Shown: positions 9,400 through 20,255 of the stretch, one piece after another
Numbering within the stretch: position 1 is the stretch's first letter
Layout: each line of letters begins with the position of its first letter
Assembly (NCBI GenBank): GCA_015075305.1
Contig: JABTUS010000001.1
Coordinates: 806,001-870,000, forward strand
Length of the DNA stretch: 64,000 nucleotides
Origin: Opitutaceae bacterium
GTDB taxonomy: Bacteria > Verrucomicrobiota > Verrucomicrobiia > Opitutales > Opitutaceae
Direction: 5' to 3'
Notes under the pieces: generated by a model
What the model saw: only the letters and a program-made list of their open reading frames with translations
What the model was told of the DNA's origin: nothing
Databases searched by the model: none
Position numbers and translations under genes: made by a program

Positions 9400-10314
9400 A
9401 TGGACAATTGTAAACGCTACCCACCAGCCATTCTGGCCACCTGCCCCATTCCGTGGAAAGAAGATCATGAACTTGACGAGCCGCTCTTCAGGCGCGTCGT
9501 GGCACAACTCGCGCAAAACTTCACAAGACATGTCTATCTCTTCGGAACTGCAGGTGAAGGCTATGCAGTCTCCGATCGGCAGTTCGAATCTATCGTTGGA
9601 TCTTTTCGGAGCGCGTTATCCATGGATGCCCGACCGATGATTGGAATCATCAGCCTGTCGCTCGGAACAATCGTGGACCGCATTGCCCCTGGGTCGCGAA
9701 CTGGGGTTTCGTGAGTTTCAGCTTTCCCTTCCCAGCTGGGGTGCACTGACGGATTCTGAGACCGATCGCTTCTTTGCGGAAACCTGCGGTCGCTTTCCCG
9801 ACTGTCGATTTCTGCACTACAACCTAAAGCGAGCAAAGCGCGTCCTTGACGGCGACGCCTATGCACGCCTTTCAAAGGCCCATCCAAATTTGGTGGCGGT
9901 CAAGATGGGCGGCGAGGATCCCGCCGCGTTTGCCGACATTCTTACAAAGGCGCCCGCACTTCAGTGCTTTTTCACGGAATTTGGCTTTGCGGCGATGCGG
10001 GATGCCCACGAATGCGGCCTGCTTGCCGCACTTTCGGCGTGCTGCCACAAGAAAGGCCTGGCCTTTCACGCAGCGCGCGGTGCTGAGCTAAGCATGCGGG
10101 CGGAGGAGTTTCGTATGGTTCACCGCGCATTGAAGGGTGCGATCGACCCATGGCCACCCACATGGACGGCGTCTACGACAAGCTCCTCATCAAGCTGGAA
10201 TTTCCGGAATTTCCCCTTCGCCTGCTGGCTCCTTACGCTTTTGCGGGTGAAGACGCATTCCTCCGCTTTGTTCAGAATCTACCCGCCGGCTGGCTGACTC
10301 CAAGGAAAACATGA
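9400..10314 (+). pseudogene. DHDPS/N-acetylneuraminate-lyase family aldolase, frameshifted
   Basis: Class I aldolase/lyase of the DapA/NanA superfamily. GTAGEGYAVS near residue 50 corresponds to the family's GTTGE substrate-binding motif. HYN in CRFLHYNLKRAK holds the catalytic tyrosine. NLVAVKMGGEDP holds the Schiff-base lysine. The frame breaks near 9670 and again near 10150. The last part (MDGVYDKLLIKLEFPEFPLR...GWLTPRKT) ends with a TGA overlapping the next gene's ATG (ATGA at 10311-10314), so the two were translated together. Neighbours (NanM-like kelch protein, transporter, BNR protein) favour a NanA-like role over lysine biosynthesis, but substrate identity is inferred. Confidence 0.65.
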
Positions 10315-11291
10315 TTCGGTTCAGCATAATGTTGGTCGCGGGCTTGGCTGCCACCGCAGCCCTCGCTTCCGATTCGATCTGGTCGCCTGTTGCATCGCTG
10401 CCCGAAGGTCTGGCCGGATCCGCCTGCGGCGTCATCAGTTCCCGCTTGGTCCTTGTGGGAGGATCCCGCTGGGAGGATGAACGAAAGATCACTCTTCGCG
10501 AAGTGCAGAGCTATGACCCGCTGACCAATCGATGGGAACAGCTGGACGCCAGCCCACAGGCGTTTGCCCACGGTCCTTTCTGCACATGGCGAAACCGGAT
10601 TCTGGCATGGACGGCCGACTCGGTTCTCACCATCGCAATGGATGCCCCTGGGCCGGGTTCAAGCACGGTCCCTTCCGCACCCTGTCGTTTATTCCGGAAG
10701 CACACTGCTTCATGACAGCTTCTACATTCTAGGCGGCTGCCCGGATGCGCTATCCACAAGCAAATCCACATCGCAGTTCTTCAGCATGGATCTGGTTTCG
10801 GGCTCAATTGAGATCCTGCCCGAATTTCCCGGAGGTCCAGCCATTCACATCGGACTTGCGGCGTCTGCGGGGCGCCTTTGGGCGTTTACCGGTGGGGTCT
10901 GGGACAAGGCATCATCTCAAATGCTCAACACGGATGCAGCGTGGGTTTATGATCCATTGACAAGGAAATGGAGCTCCGTGGCTCCGGTCCCCTATAAGGC
11001 ACGCGGTGTCGCGGTCCTCGCTCTCGATGACAGGCATATCCTGCTGGCTGGCGGCTACCGCAACGAGGACGGCGGCGCGCACCTCACGGACGCCTGCCTG
11101 ATCTACGATCTGGAAACAAACCAATACCATTCTTTGGGCCGGCTGCCGATCGCCGTCATGCTCGCCAGTTTGGCTCGCGTTGATGACTGGATCTATGTCC
11201 TTGGGGAGAGAATGGTCCCCGTCGTCGGTCGGCAAACGTCTATCGCGCTCCACTGCGGGCTCTCCTGCAGCATGAAGACTCAAGATCATGA
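10311..11291 (+). pseudogene. Kelch-repeat protein, N-acetylneuraminate mutarotase (NanM)-like, frameshifted
   Basis: Starts with a signal peptide (MIRFSIMLVAGLAATAALA). Kelch blades follow: SRLVLVGGSRW, QSYDPLTNRWEQL, LWAFTGGVWDKAS, AAWVYDPLTRKWSS, HILLAGGYRNEDGG and LIYDLETNQYHSLGRLP. This layout, exported and about 325 residues, fits cyclically permuted mutarotases such as NanM, which speed anomer conversion of released sialic acid in the periplasm. Frame breaks near 10680 and near 11215 are needed to reach the natural end (SANVYRAPLRALLQHEDSRS, stop 11289-11291). It overlaps the aldolase by 4 bp and converges on the transporter gene 16 bp downstream. Confidence 0.65.
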
Positions 11292-11307
11292 GATATCGTG
11301 CGGGCGA

Positions 11308-12631
11308 CTATGAGGAGGCCGATGCGACGCTGGCTGACTCATTCTCCCTTGCCCTATGAATGTCCTCAGCGCCAGTGAAGTGGTAGGCCAGCAGCAGAGC
11401 GATTCCCGCGATTACGAACAACACTGCAACGGACGCAAATATTGCCTGTAGTCCAAGCGCGCCTTTGAGGACTCCTGCAAGAAATACTCCGCAGCCACCA
11501 ATACCCGTGGCGCATGCGTTCATGAGTCCTATCGCCGTTGCCCGCAGATGTTCGGGTACAATTTCGCATAGAATAGGCTTGTCATTGGCCTGACCGATGC
11601 CGCGAAACAGTGCAAAAAGTGAAATTGCGATCGCAATGGTAGCGAAGCCGGGGTGAGCCAGGAAAAGAAGGAGTGGTGGTGCTGCTGCGAAATAACAAAA
11701 GGCAAATACGAGCAATCGCCGTTCCGTGCGGGCGCGAAGCCAGCCGGTCTGAGATCCAACCACCGATCACGATCCTGAGAGGAGACTGCATGTTTGAAGC
11801 ATGAATGTTCCCGCAAAACCCGCCTCACCGAGCGACATGTTGAACGAATCGCGGAAAAAAAGCGGGAGCCAGCTGAGAAAAACCCAAATGCCGATGCCCG
11901 AAAGTACAGCCTCAAAGAGCAGGAGGTGGTAGGTTCGGACGCGCAAAAGCTGCCGCAGTGCCGGCCACAACTGTGGACGATGGAAAGCTGGCACTGGCAG
12001 GCATCGGTCCGACTCCTCCAATCGTGGCCGCTCCCGGCAGGAACCGCTTTGCAAGCATGGCCAGCACGAGGCCCATTGCACCAAACACCAAGAATGATGC
12101 GCGCCAGCCCCAGTGTTCTGCGAGAAATCCAGCTGCCGCTCCACCGATCACAACTCCTCCATTAACGCCGATTGAAATCAAACTCATCGCACGTGCCCGG
12201 GTCGACAGGGCATGGAACTGCGCAATCAGCGCGTATGCTGCCGGAAGAAAGAGACATTCTGAAACTCCCAGGGCGACGCGCAGGACCAGCAGGGAATTGA
12301 ACCCCGGAACCAATCCTGTGAGCGCCGTGACAACACTCCAAGCCACGAGACTGAACGTGACCACAGCTGAGCGAGAGAGCCTGTCAGCAAGGACACCGGC
12401 AATCGGTGAAAAGACCGCATAGGACCAAAGAAAGAATGAGCCTAGCAAGCCCAGCGCGACGTCGGACAGGCCGAGTTCGCTCCGCAAAGCGGGCAAAACA
12501 GTGGACATGGCCGTGCGGTCCGCATAGTTGACAGCCGAAGCAAGGGCTAGGAACACAACCATCCCCCAACGGTCGCTCTTCTCGGGCGTCTGGCATCCGG
12601 CCGCAGGCAATGGAAGCGGGTTGGATGTCAT
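11308..12631 (-). pseudogene. MFS transporter, frameshifted
   Basis: Major facilitator with about 12 predicted membrane helices. The N-half (11912-12631) has NYADRTAMSTVLPALRSELG followed by the loop GVLADRLSR between helices 2 and 3, typical of the anion:cation symporter group that includes hexuronate and sialic-acid carriers. The C-half (LFRGIGQANDKPILCEIVPE, then HLRATAIGLMNAC) is at 11308-11763. The middle passes through two frame changes near 11950 and 11760. It is the last gene of the minus-strand run that begins with the TonB receptor and starts 3 bp after the oxidoreductase stop. It presumably imports the small product into the cytoplasm. Confidence 0.7.
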
Positions 12632-12634
12632 CGT

Positions 12635-14581
12635 TCACACGTCCCGGCCTGTTCCCGCGGCGTAAGCCCGCACCTCCATGATGCGGGCGTGATCAATGCC
12701 ATTGGTGGAGACAACCACGATGCGCAATGCAACGGCAGGGACAGGCGTGGGAAGCAGGTGCACACGCCTCCGAAGATAATTTCCGTCCACGACAACCAGT
12801 GCAGCGCCACGATGCTCCGTCATCGCATTCGATCCGGTAGTCGCGCACCGTTTCCGCCTGCGGACGGCCCCATTGCATTGCCGCGGTGTATCCATCCGCC
12901 TGTGACAAAGTAAGGTGTCGGTGCTGTCCCGTATCAAACACGAGCTGAATCTCCTGAATCAGGACGACCGATTCCCATCGTATTTCGAGCCAGGCGGGCA
13001 AGCCGCATCCTGATTCGCTCATCCACCGGTGTGTCCCCGGGAAAGAACGTCTGGCGGTGCCTGAGTCACCACGTTGCTGCCTTGGGTGCCTTCAAGCACA
13101 CTGTTCCACAAATTCTCCGAGCGTGCGCTTGGGATCTCCCGTTCGCGCCCGTGCACAGCGCGGGTTTGGCCGCTTCGAACCTGATGCGCTTCAGCACCCA
13201 TCTGCTCACTTGATGCCGTGATGCTCGCGGCTGCGCGCACGAGATCGAGTTCATCCTCATTCCGGATGCCAATCAGGTAACAGTCGTCGCGCAACAAGCG
13301 CTGCTGAACCTCCCTTACCAGATCCGGCCGGCCTGAGAGCGCCGCCGGTGTCAGTCCGGACCGAATCGCAAAGGCCGCCGCCGTACCCACACCCTGCCCG
13401 ACGACCGCGCAGGTAGCCATGACCCGCGTGGAGGCAAAGGCAATGTGGGTCGCGGAAATATTGCGTCCGGCAAACATCAGATTGCATGGCCCCTCGGAAA
13501 TGCAGGCGCGCAGGGGAATGTCGTAGAGAAACGGAGGTGATGCTGCTCACAGGGAGCGAGGTCGGTGCATCAATGCCTTCCGGTGGATGCGTGTCGATCG
13601 GCCAACCGCCGTAGGCAATGGCGTCGGGAAACGGCCTCGACTCAAACAAATCGGCCTCCGTCAGCACATGGAGGCCGGTGAACCGCCGGCTTTCTCGCTT
13701 GCCGGGCAGAAAACCAATCCACTCAAGCGCCCAGTTGGAAGCATCGAGGCCAGACTCGTTCTTAACGTGGTTCCATACCCCAAAGCAATCGCGAGCAGCT
13801 CGTCGCGTATGCGTTCATTGTCCTTGATCGTATCAAGGCATCCGCCCCACTCCACCCACCAATAGCCGTACTCCAATCCCAGATCGGAACCGCTGCGACC
13901 AAATGGACGAAGCGTGAAGTGTTCGGGGCGAAACCGACGCACCCAAGGCGGCGCAATGAAGGGCATCGGACGGTCGTGCCTCCGCGCCTGAAACAGAATT
14001 GAGGATCCAAGGGTCCTTCGATCCGCGCGCTCGACGGCCAGTGATTCACCAAACTCCTCACGGGATTCCCGCCCGTGCCGAAACGGTGCCCTGGCTTCGA
14101 GTCCGAGACGACCGTCTCCGGTGCAATCGACAAAAATCCCTGCGGTGATGCGGATCCGATCCTCGGTCGATGCTCTTGTCGCGAGCACCGAACGCACGAC
14201 TCCGTCCGAGACCTCCGCTCCGTCAACCGTCGTGTTCAGCAAGACGCGCAGGTTGGGCTCGCGCCTGCATTTGTCGTAGAGAGCGAGATCGAGCATCGCG
14301 GCGGATCGCTGCGGGTTGTGAACCGACTGCTCCAGGCGAATTTCCTCGATGATGCCCCCCTCGCGCAATTCGGTCTCGAGGGCAGCGCCTCCCTTCAATC
14401 CCGTCGCACCCACCATGTGCATGCGCACCTCGCTTGAGGCGTTGCCGCCGAGCACCGGGCGATCCTGACAAAGGATCACACGCACGCCCAGGCGCGCGGC
14501 GGACAGGGCGCAGGCGACACCTGCAGGACCACCACCGGCTACGAGGAGATCACAGTCAAGAACCTGAGTGGGTTCCGTCAA
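12635..14581 (-). pseudogene. FAD-dependent oxidoreductase (FAD_oxidored type), frameshifted
   Basis: The N-terminal Rossmann fold has DLLVAGGGPAGVACALSAAR (GxGxxG-type) and the conserved RPVLGGNASSEVRMHM motif. A second block is AGIFVDCTGDGRLG. This family is common in Verrucomicrobiota and Planctomycetes beside sugar-catabolic genes. The C-terminus (12635-13022) is a discoidin-like module with LHRHLTLSQADGY-type sequence, whose pieces appear in different frames. At least four indels are implied (near 13670, 13260, 13020 and 12840). The likely start is TTG at 14581, where TTGA overlaps the stop of the BNR gene. Its role in the pathway is unknown. Confidence 0.65.
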
Positions 14582-15748
14582 CGGACCTCCTCCCAAAGAA
14601 ATTCGAACTCCATGATCTGCGGGGCAGTCGGTCGACACCCTTGTAGTCGACAATGCGGAAGAGCGTGCGCCCGCTGCGTTCGAGAAAATAGGGTACGGGG
14701 TAGTATCCGTCGGTCACGTTCGCGCGCTCCGCATTGTCGAGAATTACCGCCTTCTCAACTGTGAGCGCAACGGGATCCAAGCGAAAGAGGCAGAGTTTCA
14801 TGGCCGCAGGAAATGTCGGCCCGCCGCCCGATGGCGTGGCACTGCTGACCAAAGTCACGTGTTCGGTCCAGTTGCGGCCCATTAGATAGTAACGCCCATC
14901 ACGCATGAAGAGTCGTGGTCGCCCGACATAGCCCGTTATGTAATCATGGGTTCCCGTAAGATCCACTGGCGTCGCAGCCAGTCATTGGTCGTGAAGTGGA
15001 GCCGCGCGCGATTGTCGTAGCCCCGGGTGGCCACGAGAAAGCCGTCAGCGTAGCGGACAAAGGAGCTCTCGTTGATCGGGAGATCACCAAACTCACGCGA
15101 TAGATTCCTGACAAATTTCCAATTCCCGGCCGCTGTCCTCTGAGCGCAGAATCGCCACCTGGCCAGCCTTCGGGCGCGGAGCATGCACGGAGTAGCCCCC
15201 CGCAAGATTGCTGAAACTCATGGCCAGCATCCAGGTGGTCGTGCCTTCCACCACGAATTCGAAGGGGTACCCGTACCCACACCATCAATCAAGCCGACCC
15301 GTGCAAGCGGACCGTAGGTCTTTCCTCCGTCCGATGAGCGCGCGTAGCGCATACCGATGCGGGTGGTTTCGGTCTGCTTTTCCTGTGCGTCAATGTAACT
15401 GCCAATATCCCCGTTTGGAAAACGCACCCATTCGCCCATCTGCATTATCATTCCGTCCAGCCGCGCAGTGACTGGGCCGGGAGTCACCGCATCGGTCAGC
15501 TTGTCGATCCTAACCGTATCGATCTCTGCGCCGGGATCTCCACCATGAGCCTGCCCGCGCTTGAAGGAGACAAGCACCTCATCGCCAAGATCAACCAGAT
15601 CCGGAAACGCGAGATAGTGTCGCGGCTCATTCGCAACTGACGCCACGATCACCCGAGTCTGATGGTGTTGGGCTGTGGCGAGGTCAACGCCAGCCACAAG
15701 CTGTGGCGCTGCCAAGGCATACAGAATGGCGAAGTGTGTTGAGTTCAT
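14578..15748 (-). pseudogene. Exported BNR-repeat/sialidase-like protein, frameshifted
   Basis: The ATG at 15748 overlaps the stop of the preceding aldolase gene (ATGA). A short signal peptide (MNSTHFAILYALAAPQLVAG) leads into a beta-propeller. An Asp-box (SSDGGKTYG, S-x-D-x-G-x-T-Y) is near residue 140 and a second propeller face (YVGRPRLFMRDGRYYLMGRN) follows. These features place it in the sialidase-like BNR superfamily. Catalytic residues cannot be confirmed because the frame changes near 15270, 14950 and 14640. The natural end appears to be IMEFEFLWEEVR with TGA at 14578-14580. Confidence 0.6.
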
Positions 15749-16511
15749 TGCTTACAAGCGGTCGCCAACGCTTGATTAAGGCCAGCCATCACACCCCGAT
15801 AGTCGCTGAAAACATTAAAGAATGAATATCCGAGAGAGCACGGTATTTTTCGACCTGCTCCGCGGCACACGGGATGCCTGCAACCTTGCCGTGGCGTCGG
15901 CATACAGCACCAACCTCACGAATCACCGCGAACACCTCCGGGGAGTCGATGGAGCCGAATTTGCCAAGGCCGAGCGATAGATCACCCGGGCCAATAAAGA
16001 GAACATCAACATTCGGAATAGACGCGATCTCCTCAAGATGCGGCACCACCTCCTGCTCTTCAATCTGAACCACAAGCATCGTTTCCCGGTTGGAATGCGC
16101 AAAATATTCCGCCGGTTTTGCGCGACCAAATGCTGAATCTGGATGAATCGCATCACAACCCCGTTTGCCTTGGGGAGGAAACTTGATCATGTTGACGCAA
16201 TTCCGAACTTCATCAGGATCCAGCACTCGAGGGATCATCACTCCGGAAGCGCCACTCTCAAGGACTGAAATCACGTCTGTATAACTCGACGGTTTCAACC
16301 GTATGATTGCATCCGCTCCTCCCAGGCGACAGGCTTGAATCAGGCCGTGCAGCGTATCAGGGGATATTCGTTTGTGCTCCAGACAGATCCAAATTCCGTC
16401 GAGTCCAGCCGAAGCCATTAGCTCAACGAGTTCGGGATCCTGAAAACACGCCTTTGCGGTGAATACTGCTTCACCACGAGCCATCTTTCGTTTGCACCGT
16501 GAACTTATCAT
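15745..16511 (-). pseudogene. HpcH/HpaI-family aldolase, one frameshift near C-terminus
   Basis: A class II pyruvate aldolase fold. Visible motifs are the catalytic histidine in GIWICLEHKRIS, the metal-binding glutamate in MLVVQIEEQEVV and aspartate in VLFIGPGDLSLGLG, and the SGASGVMIPRV loop. It would cleave 2-keto-3-deoxy acids or related compounds to pyruvate plus an aldehyde. The frame is intact to about residue 230. A single indel near 15825 restores the expected end (SFFNVFSDYRGVMAGLNQAL) with a stop overlapping the BNR start. It is the third gene of the minus-strand run. Confidence 0.7.
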
Positions 16512-16686
16512 GGAAAAGTTTGAGAGGCATGATCAGACTTGCGCATCGATAAGCGCAATTGACACGCGCCCGCATGCCTCCTTCAGAAGCTTTCGATTTG
16601 AAAGCATATCTGACGAATGGATTGTATTAGATGGGCCCTCATGCCATCTTGATTTTACTGCATGGAACGGAACGAGACAATTGCAT

Positions 16687-17653
16687 TTATGGTTTGGCTG
16701 CAATAGCCTCATGAAACCATATACGAAGATTGTGGCGGGCTGGAATATCATACAGAACCCAGCGATCGGTATGATTACGAATGGGCACAAGTTGAAACCG
16801 AAAGTTGAGAGGGATCGTCCTGTACCTGCCAGATAGTTTATTGTATCAACTATCGTGTAGGTTTCTGGTGTGACATCATAGACTTCATGACTGACAAAGA
16901 CCCGGCGGTTGCCCAATCGTTCGAGCCGTTCGCGCGCAGCTGCACGATCACTGCCGGCATACGGCCATGCCCGGGCTCCGTCGTAATGACTGGCCGCAAA
17001 AAAGCCCCGCCAGATCCCGGCAATCTCTTCATCGTGGAGACCTATGAAGTTGCAGGCAATGGCTCCACGAGAAAAGCCACAGAGAAATACTGCCGTCGGA
17101 TCGCCTCCATACTTCGAGCAAATGTACGCCACAGCCTCCTTGCAGAACGCTACGGTCACATCAACATTGCCCCACCATTGGAGCGCATTTTCATGCTTCG
17201 TCTCATCAACAAATGGAAGACAGATCCAAATGCTTCCCTTGCCGCCAGAAATGCCGAAACCGAGATTACAGTCCTCCACTCGCCCGGTGCAAATGTCGCC
17301 GTGCTTGCTGCGATAATTTCCATTCCCCGGATATTCGACAATGACCGGGAAGGTGTGCCCGTGCTTCCAGTCAATCGGCAGATACAGAGAGAAGTATACC
17401 GAAGTCCCTCGCCACTTGGGAAGCGTAGTTCGGACCCGACGCCCTGCAGCAGGTTCATCCTCGCTTATCTCAGGGCTCTCCAAATCCGGATGGAGCGAAG
17501 ATATGTCAGGATAGCCGATATTGATTTTGCCGGCAGGAATAGCGCCCCCTTGGGCCGAAGGCGTGGCCACAATGCAAGACCCTCATCCAGCATGACGACA
17601 AAGGCCATGGATACCGCGAGCAGCCAACGGCAATTCGCAATCGGACTTGCTGT
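16687..17653 (-). pseudogene. Exported alpha/beta hydrolase/esterase, frameshifted at both ends
   Basis: The core frame encodes an alpha/beta hydrolase with an FPVIVEYPGNGNY strand and the nucleophile elbow VFLCGFSRGAIACN (G-F-S-R-G). Upstream, in another frame, is a hydrophobic leader (CRWLLAVSMAFVVMLDEGLAL) that looks like a signal peptide, so the start is about 17650 and an indel lies near 17565. A second indel near 16830 gives the natural end (WVLYDIPARHNLRIWFHEAI, stop 16687). A sialate- or acyl-ester-hydrolase role would suit the locus but is inferred. It follows the TonB receptor gene by about 45 bp. Confidence 0.55.
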
Positions 17654-17697
17654 CGTATTTGGCAAGTGCCACCTATTGCTGATGCAGGAAGGAGCTC

Positions 17698-19832
17698 TTA
17701 GAATAGGCATGCGACACGCAGCTTAATAAGTCTCTCCGGGCCCGTAAGGAATAGGTTGCGGTTAATTCCGCGGGCCAGATACCACTTGTCGCTAAGATTG
17801 AGACATTCAAGCTGACCTGATACCGACGCCACGAATACTGTGCAAAGGCGTCCATGGTGGTTACAGCGGGAAACATCACCTCATTGCCCACTTCGCCGGG
17901 AACCTTCCCTTTTCGATTTGCACCGAGTCCAACAACAAATCCCTTTAAGGCGCCGTTTTGGAACTTGTAGCGTGTCCAAAGAGCACCGGTGTATTCCGGT
18001 GCATTGCGCGGCAAAAGTTTCGTAGGCAACGAAATATCCATCTTGGCTCCACTGGAGCATGAGATCCCATCCAGGCAACATGTTAAGAATCAGATCAGCC
18101 TCGGCACCCTTGGTTATTTGTTGCGCCAACTGAACTCGGTATCCAGCGGATGCCATGTCTGGATCTGGGTGAAGACCAATAATTTGTTTAAGGCGGAGAT
18201 CAAATATGGACACGGTAGCTGTAATGCGACCTTCGTGAAGCGCTGTCTTCAATCCAATTTCATTTACAACACCTGTAGACGGCTTGAACGTTGATCCATC
18301 CGGATTTGCGCCAAAATTGGCGGTGAAAGTCTCAGAATAATTATAGAACAACGAGAAATCCTGCCGTGGTTTCCAAACAACACCGCCTTTGTAGGTCCAG
18401 TTGTCCCCACTGTTTCGCGCTCCTTGAAACCGGTCAACAAGCTGTCCGCATGTGAACGATACTTGTCAAATCGCGCACCGGCGACAAACTGCAACTTGTC
18501 CCCAGCCAGCCGGATGTGGTCGTGAAATGAAAGACTCTGATTTTCACACCCTGCTGTTTGTCTTGGATGTCAGGCGTGGATTTACTGGCGTCAAGTAGTT
18601 GTAAGTCGGAGTATAGATATCGAGCGCAGGAGGAGCATTGTGCGTGACAACGCTCGCTTCATTGTTGAGTTCAAAGTGCTGCCCGATAAACAGAAGCTTG
18701 TGATTAGTTGGCCCAATATTGAAATTATATATTGACTCCAAGGCAACGGTCTTGTCGCTGTCATAGTTAGTGGCAAAGCGCGACGTGCGATTCATCAGTC
18801 GATTATTAATCTGCATTCCCGCGGCAAATATATCATACACGTCATGATCCCAAAAGTTCATATAGCCAGCAAGGCGCAACGACCATTCGGGTACGGGCTG
18901 TGCCTCAATAGAGGCAAAACAGCTCTTTTGTCATTTTCGTTATATGCCCATGGATCCGTAAATGTGAAGTCGCGGGGAAGAAGGCCGAATGTAGTGGCAG
19001 CCCCACGCCCAAAGGGCTGAAGTTCTGCATTGTCACTCCAGTGCTTGAATCCCTTTTCGTGAAGGAATTCCCGGTAAGTTTCACCTGGACATTCTTCCAA
19101 GGACGCCAAGCAATCATGGGATCCACATTCCAACGTCTGAACCACGAAAAGCGGGTATTCACTCCATTGTTGAGATCCTCATCCCGGACGACACCGATGA
19201 TTCGGTAGGCGAAATGCTTGTTGAGCGGAGCGGTATAATCAACCTCTGCTTTCTTTTGCGAATGATTACCATAGGTTAGCGCGAGCTCCCCAGCGGGCTT
19301 CCATTGCGGTGACTTTCGCACGCGGTTAAGTACTCCGCCAGTTGCATGCGAGCCATACACAATTGCGGATGGGCCTTTCAGGACCAAGCCGTTCGAACAG
19401 GAATGGCTCCGCACCAGCCTGACTTTGATTTTGGTTGTCGGCAAATCCATCTGTATACTGACTTCGCACGACATAGCCGCGAATCATCACACTATCGCCC
19501 ACGTTTGATTCAATCGCCACGCCACTGATGTATTTCAAAACATCATACAGTTCGCTGGCCATCGCATCGCGCAAGAACTCTTGATTGATGACGGCTACCG
19601 CCTGTGGTGTGTCGATAAGGGCTGTATTGGTGCGGGTGACGCCTATTGCGTTCGTGGTTGCGTACCCTACATCCTTCTCTGCTGAGACAGTAAACTCGGA
19701 AAGCCGGATAACCTCTTCATCGGGTGAGGCTGCAGCTTGTGCAAAGATGGACGGAGGCAGGACTAAATAGCAGCAACCAAACATGCCAAGCAAACGAAGG
19801 AAGTGGCAACACTGTGGATATGGAATATTCAT
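17698..19832 (-). pseudogene. TonB-dependent outer-membrane receptor 1, frameshifted
   Basis: Starts at ATG 19832 with a leader containing LLGMFGCCYLVLPPSIFAQA, then a plug domain (IDTPQAVAVINQEFLRDAMA, ELYDVLKYISGV, then VMIRGYVVRSQYTDGF and VLKGPSAIVYGSHATGG). The barrel ends with the classic terminal strand: after an indel near 17760 it reads RLIKLRVACLF with TAA at 17698. At least six frame shifts occur (near 19400, 19140, 18870, 18540, 18300 and 17880). The plug resembles FhuA/FecA-like receptors. It heads the minus-strand run of catabolic genes and has an operator palindrome 111 bp upstream of its start. Confidence 0.7.
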
Positions 19833-19942
19833 GTGGGATAGGAATGTTGAAGCCGACCTTGGAGATTCCGACTTCGAGGAAGGCAGGGCGAGTCAATGCA
19901 AGGGTCAACTGAGGTAAGAAGTTATCGTGACCGAGAAATCGG

Positions 19943-19954
19943 TGTTACGCAACA
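19943..19954. promoter_or_regulatory. Operator candidate TGTTACGCAACA upstream of TonB receptor 1
   Basis: Exact 12-bp copy of the palindrome core at 9371-9382, in the divergent spacer between the two TonB receptor genes, 111 bp before the start of receptor 1. Confidence 0.6.
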
Positions 19955-20099
19955 ACTGAGTTAAATTACGAAGTTCCATCAGACCCGGAATGTCAATAGA
20001 ATTGGGAGCTCAAATGGGCACAAAGATTGGGCGAAAGCAGATGAAAACTTTTTTTCGGAAATCCACGAAGTAGTGGAATTCTTGCCTAGAGCTTATCGG

Positions 20100-20111
20100 T
20101 GTTGCGTAACA
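20100..20111. promoter_or_regulatory. Operator candidate TGTTGCGTAACA upstream of TonB receptor 2
   Basis: Reverse complement of the sites at 9371 and 19943, so it is the same site in the other orientation. It lies about 145 bp before the start of receptor 2. Two such sites in a 423-bp divergent spacer suggest one repressor controls both transcripts. Confidence 0.6.
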
Positions 20112-20255
20112 TGGAATCCATGATTCATCGAGCGAGCCCAGCAAATCTTATTCAAACACGCCGGCGAGTTTCCATGCATTTTGGTCATCGACGAAATATG
20201 TCCGTTTTGGTCAATTCCGGGCATGTTCCCGAGTACTCAACCCAACACCACACCT

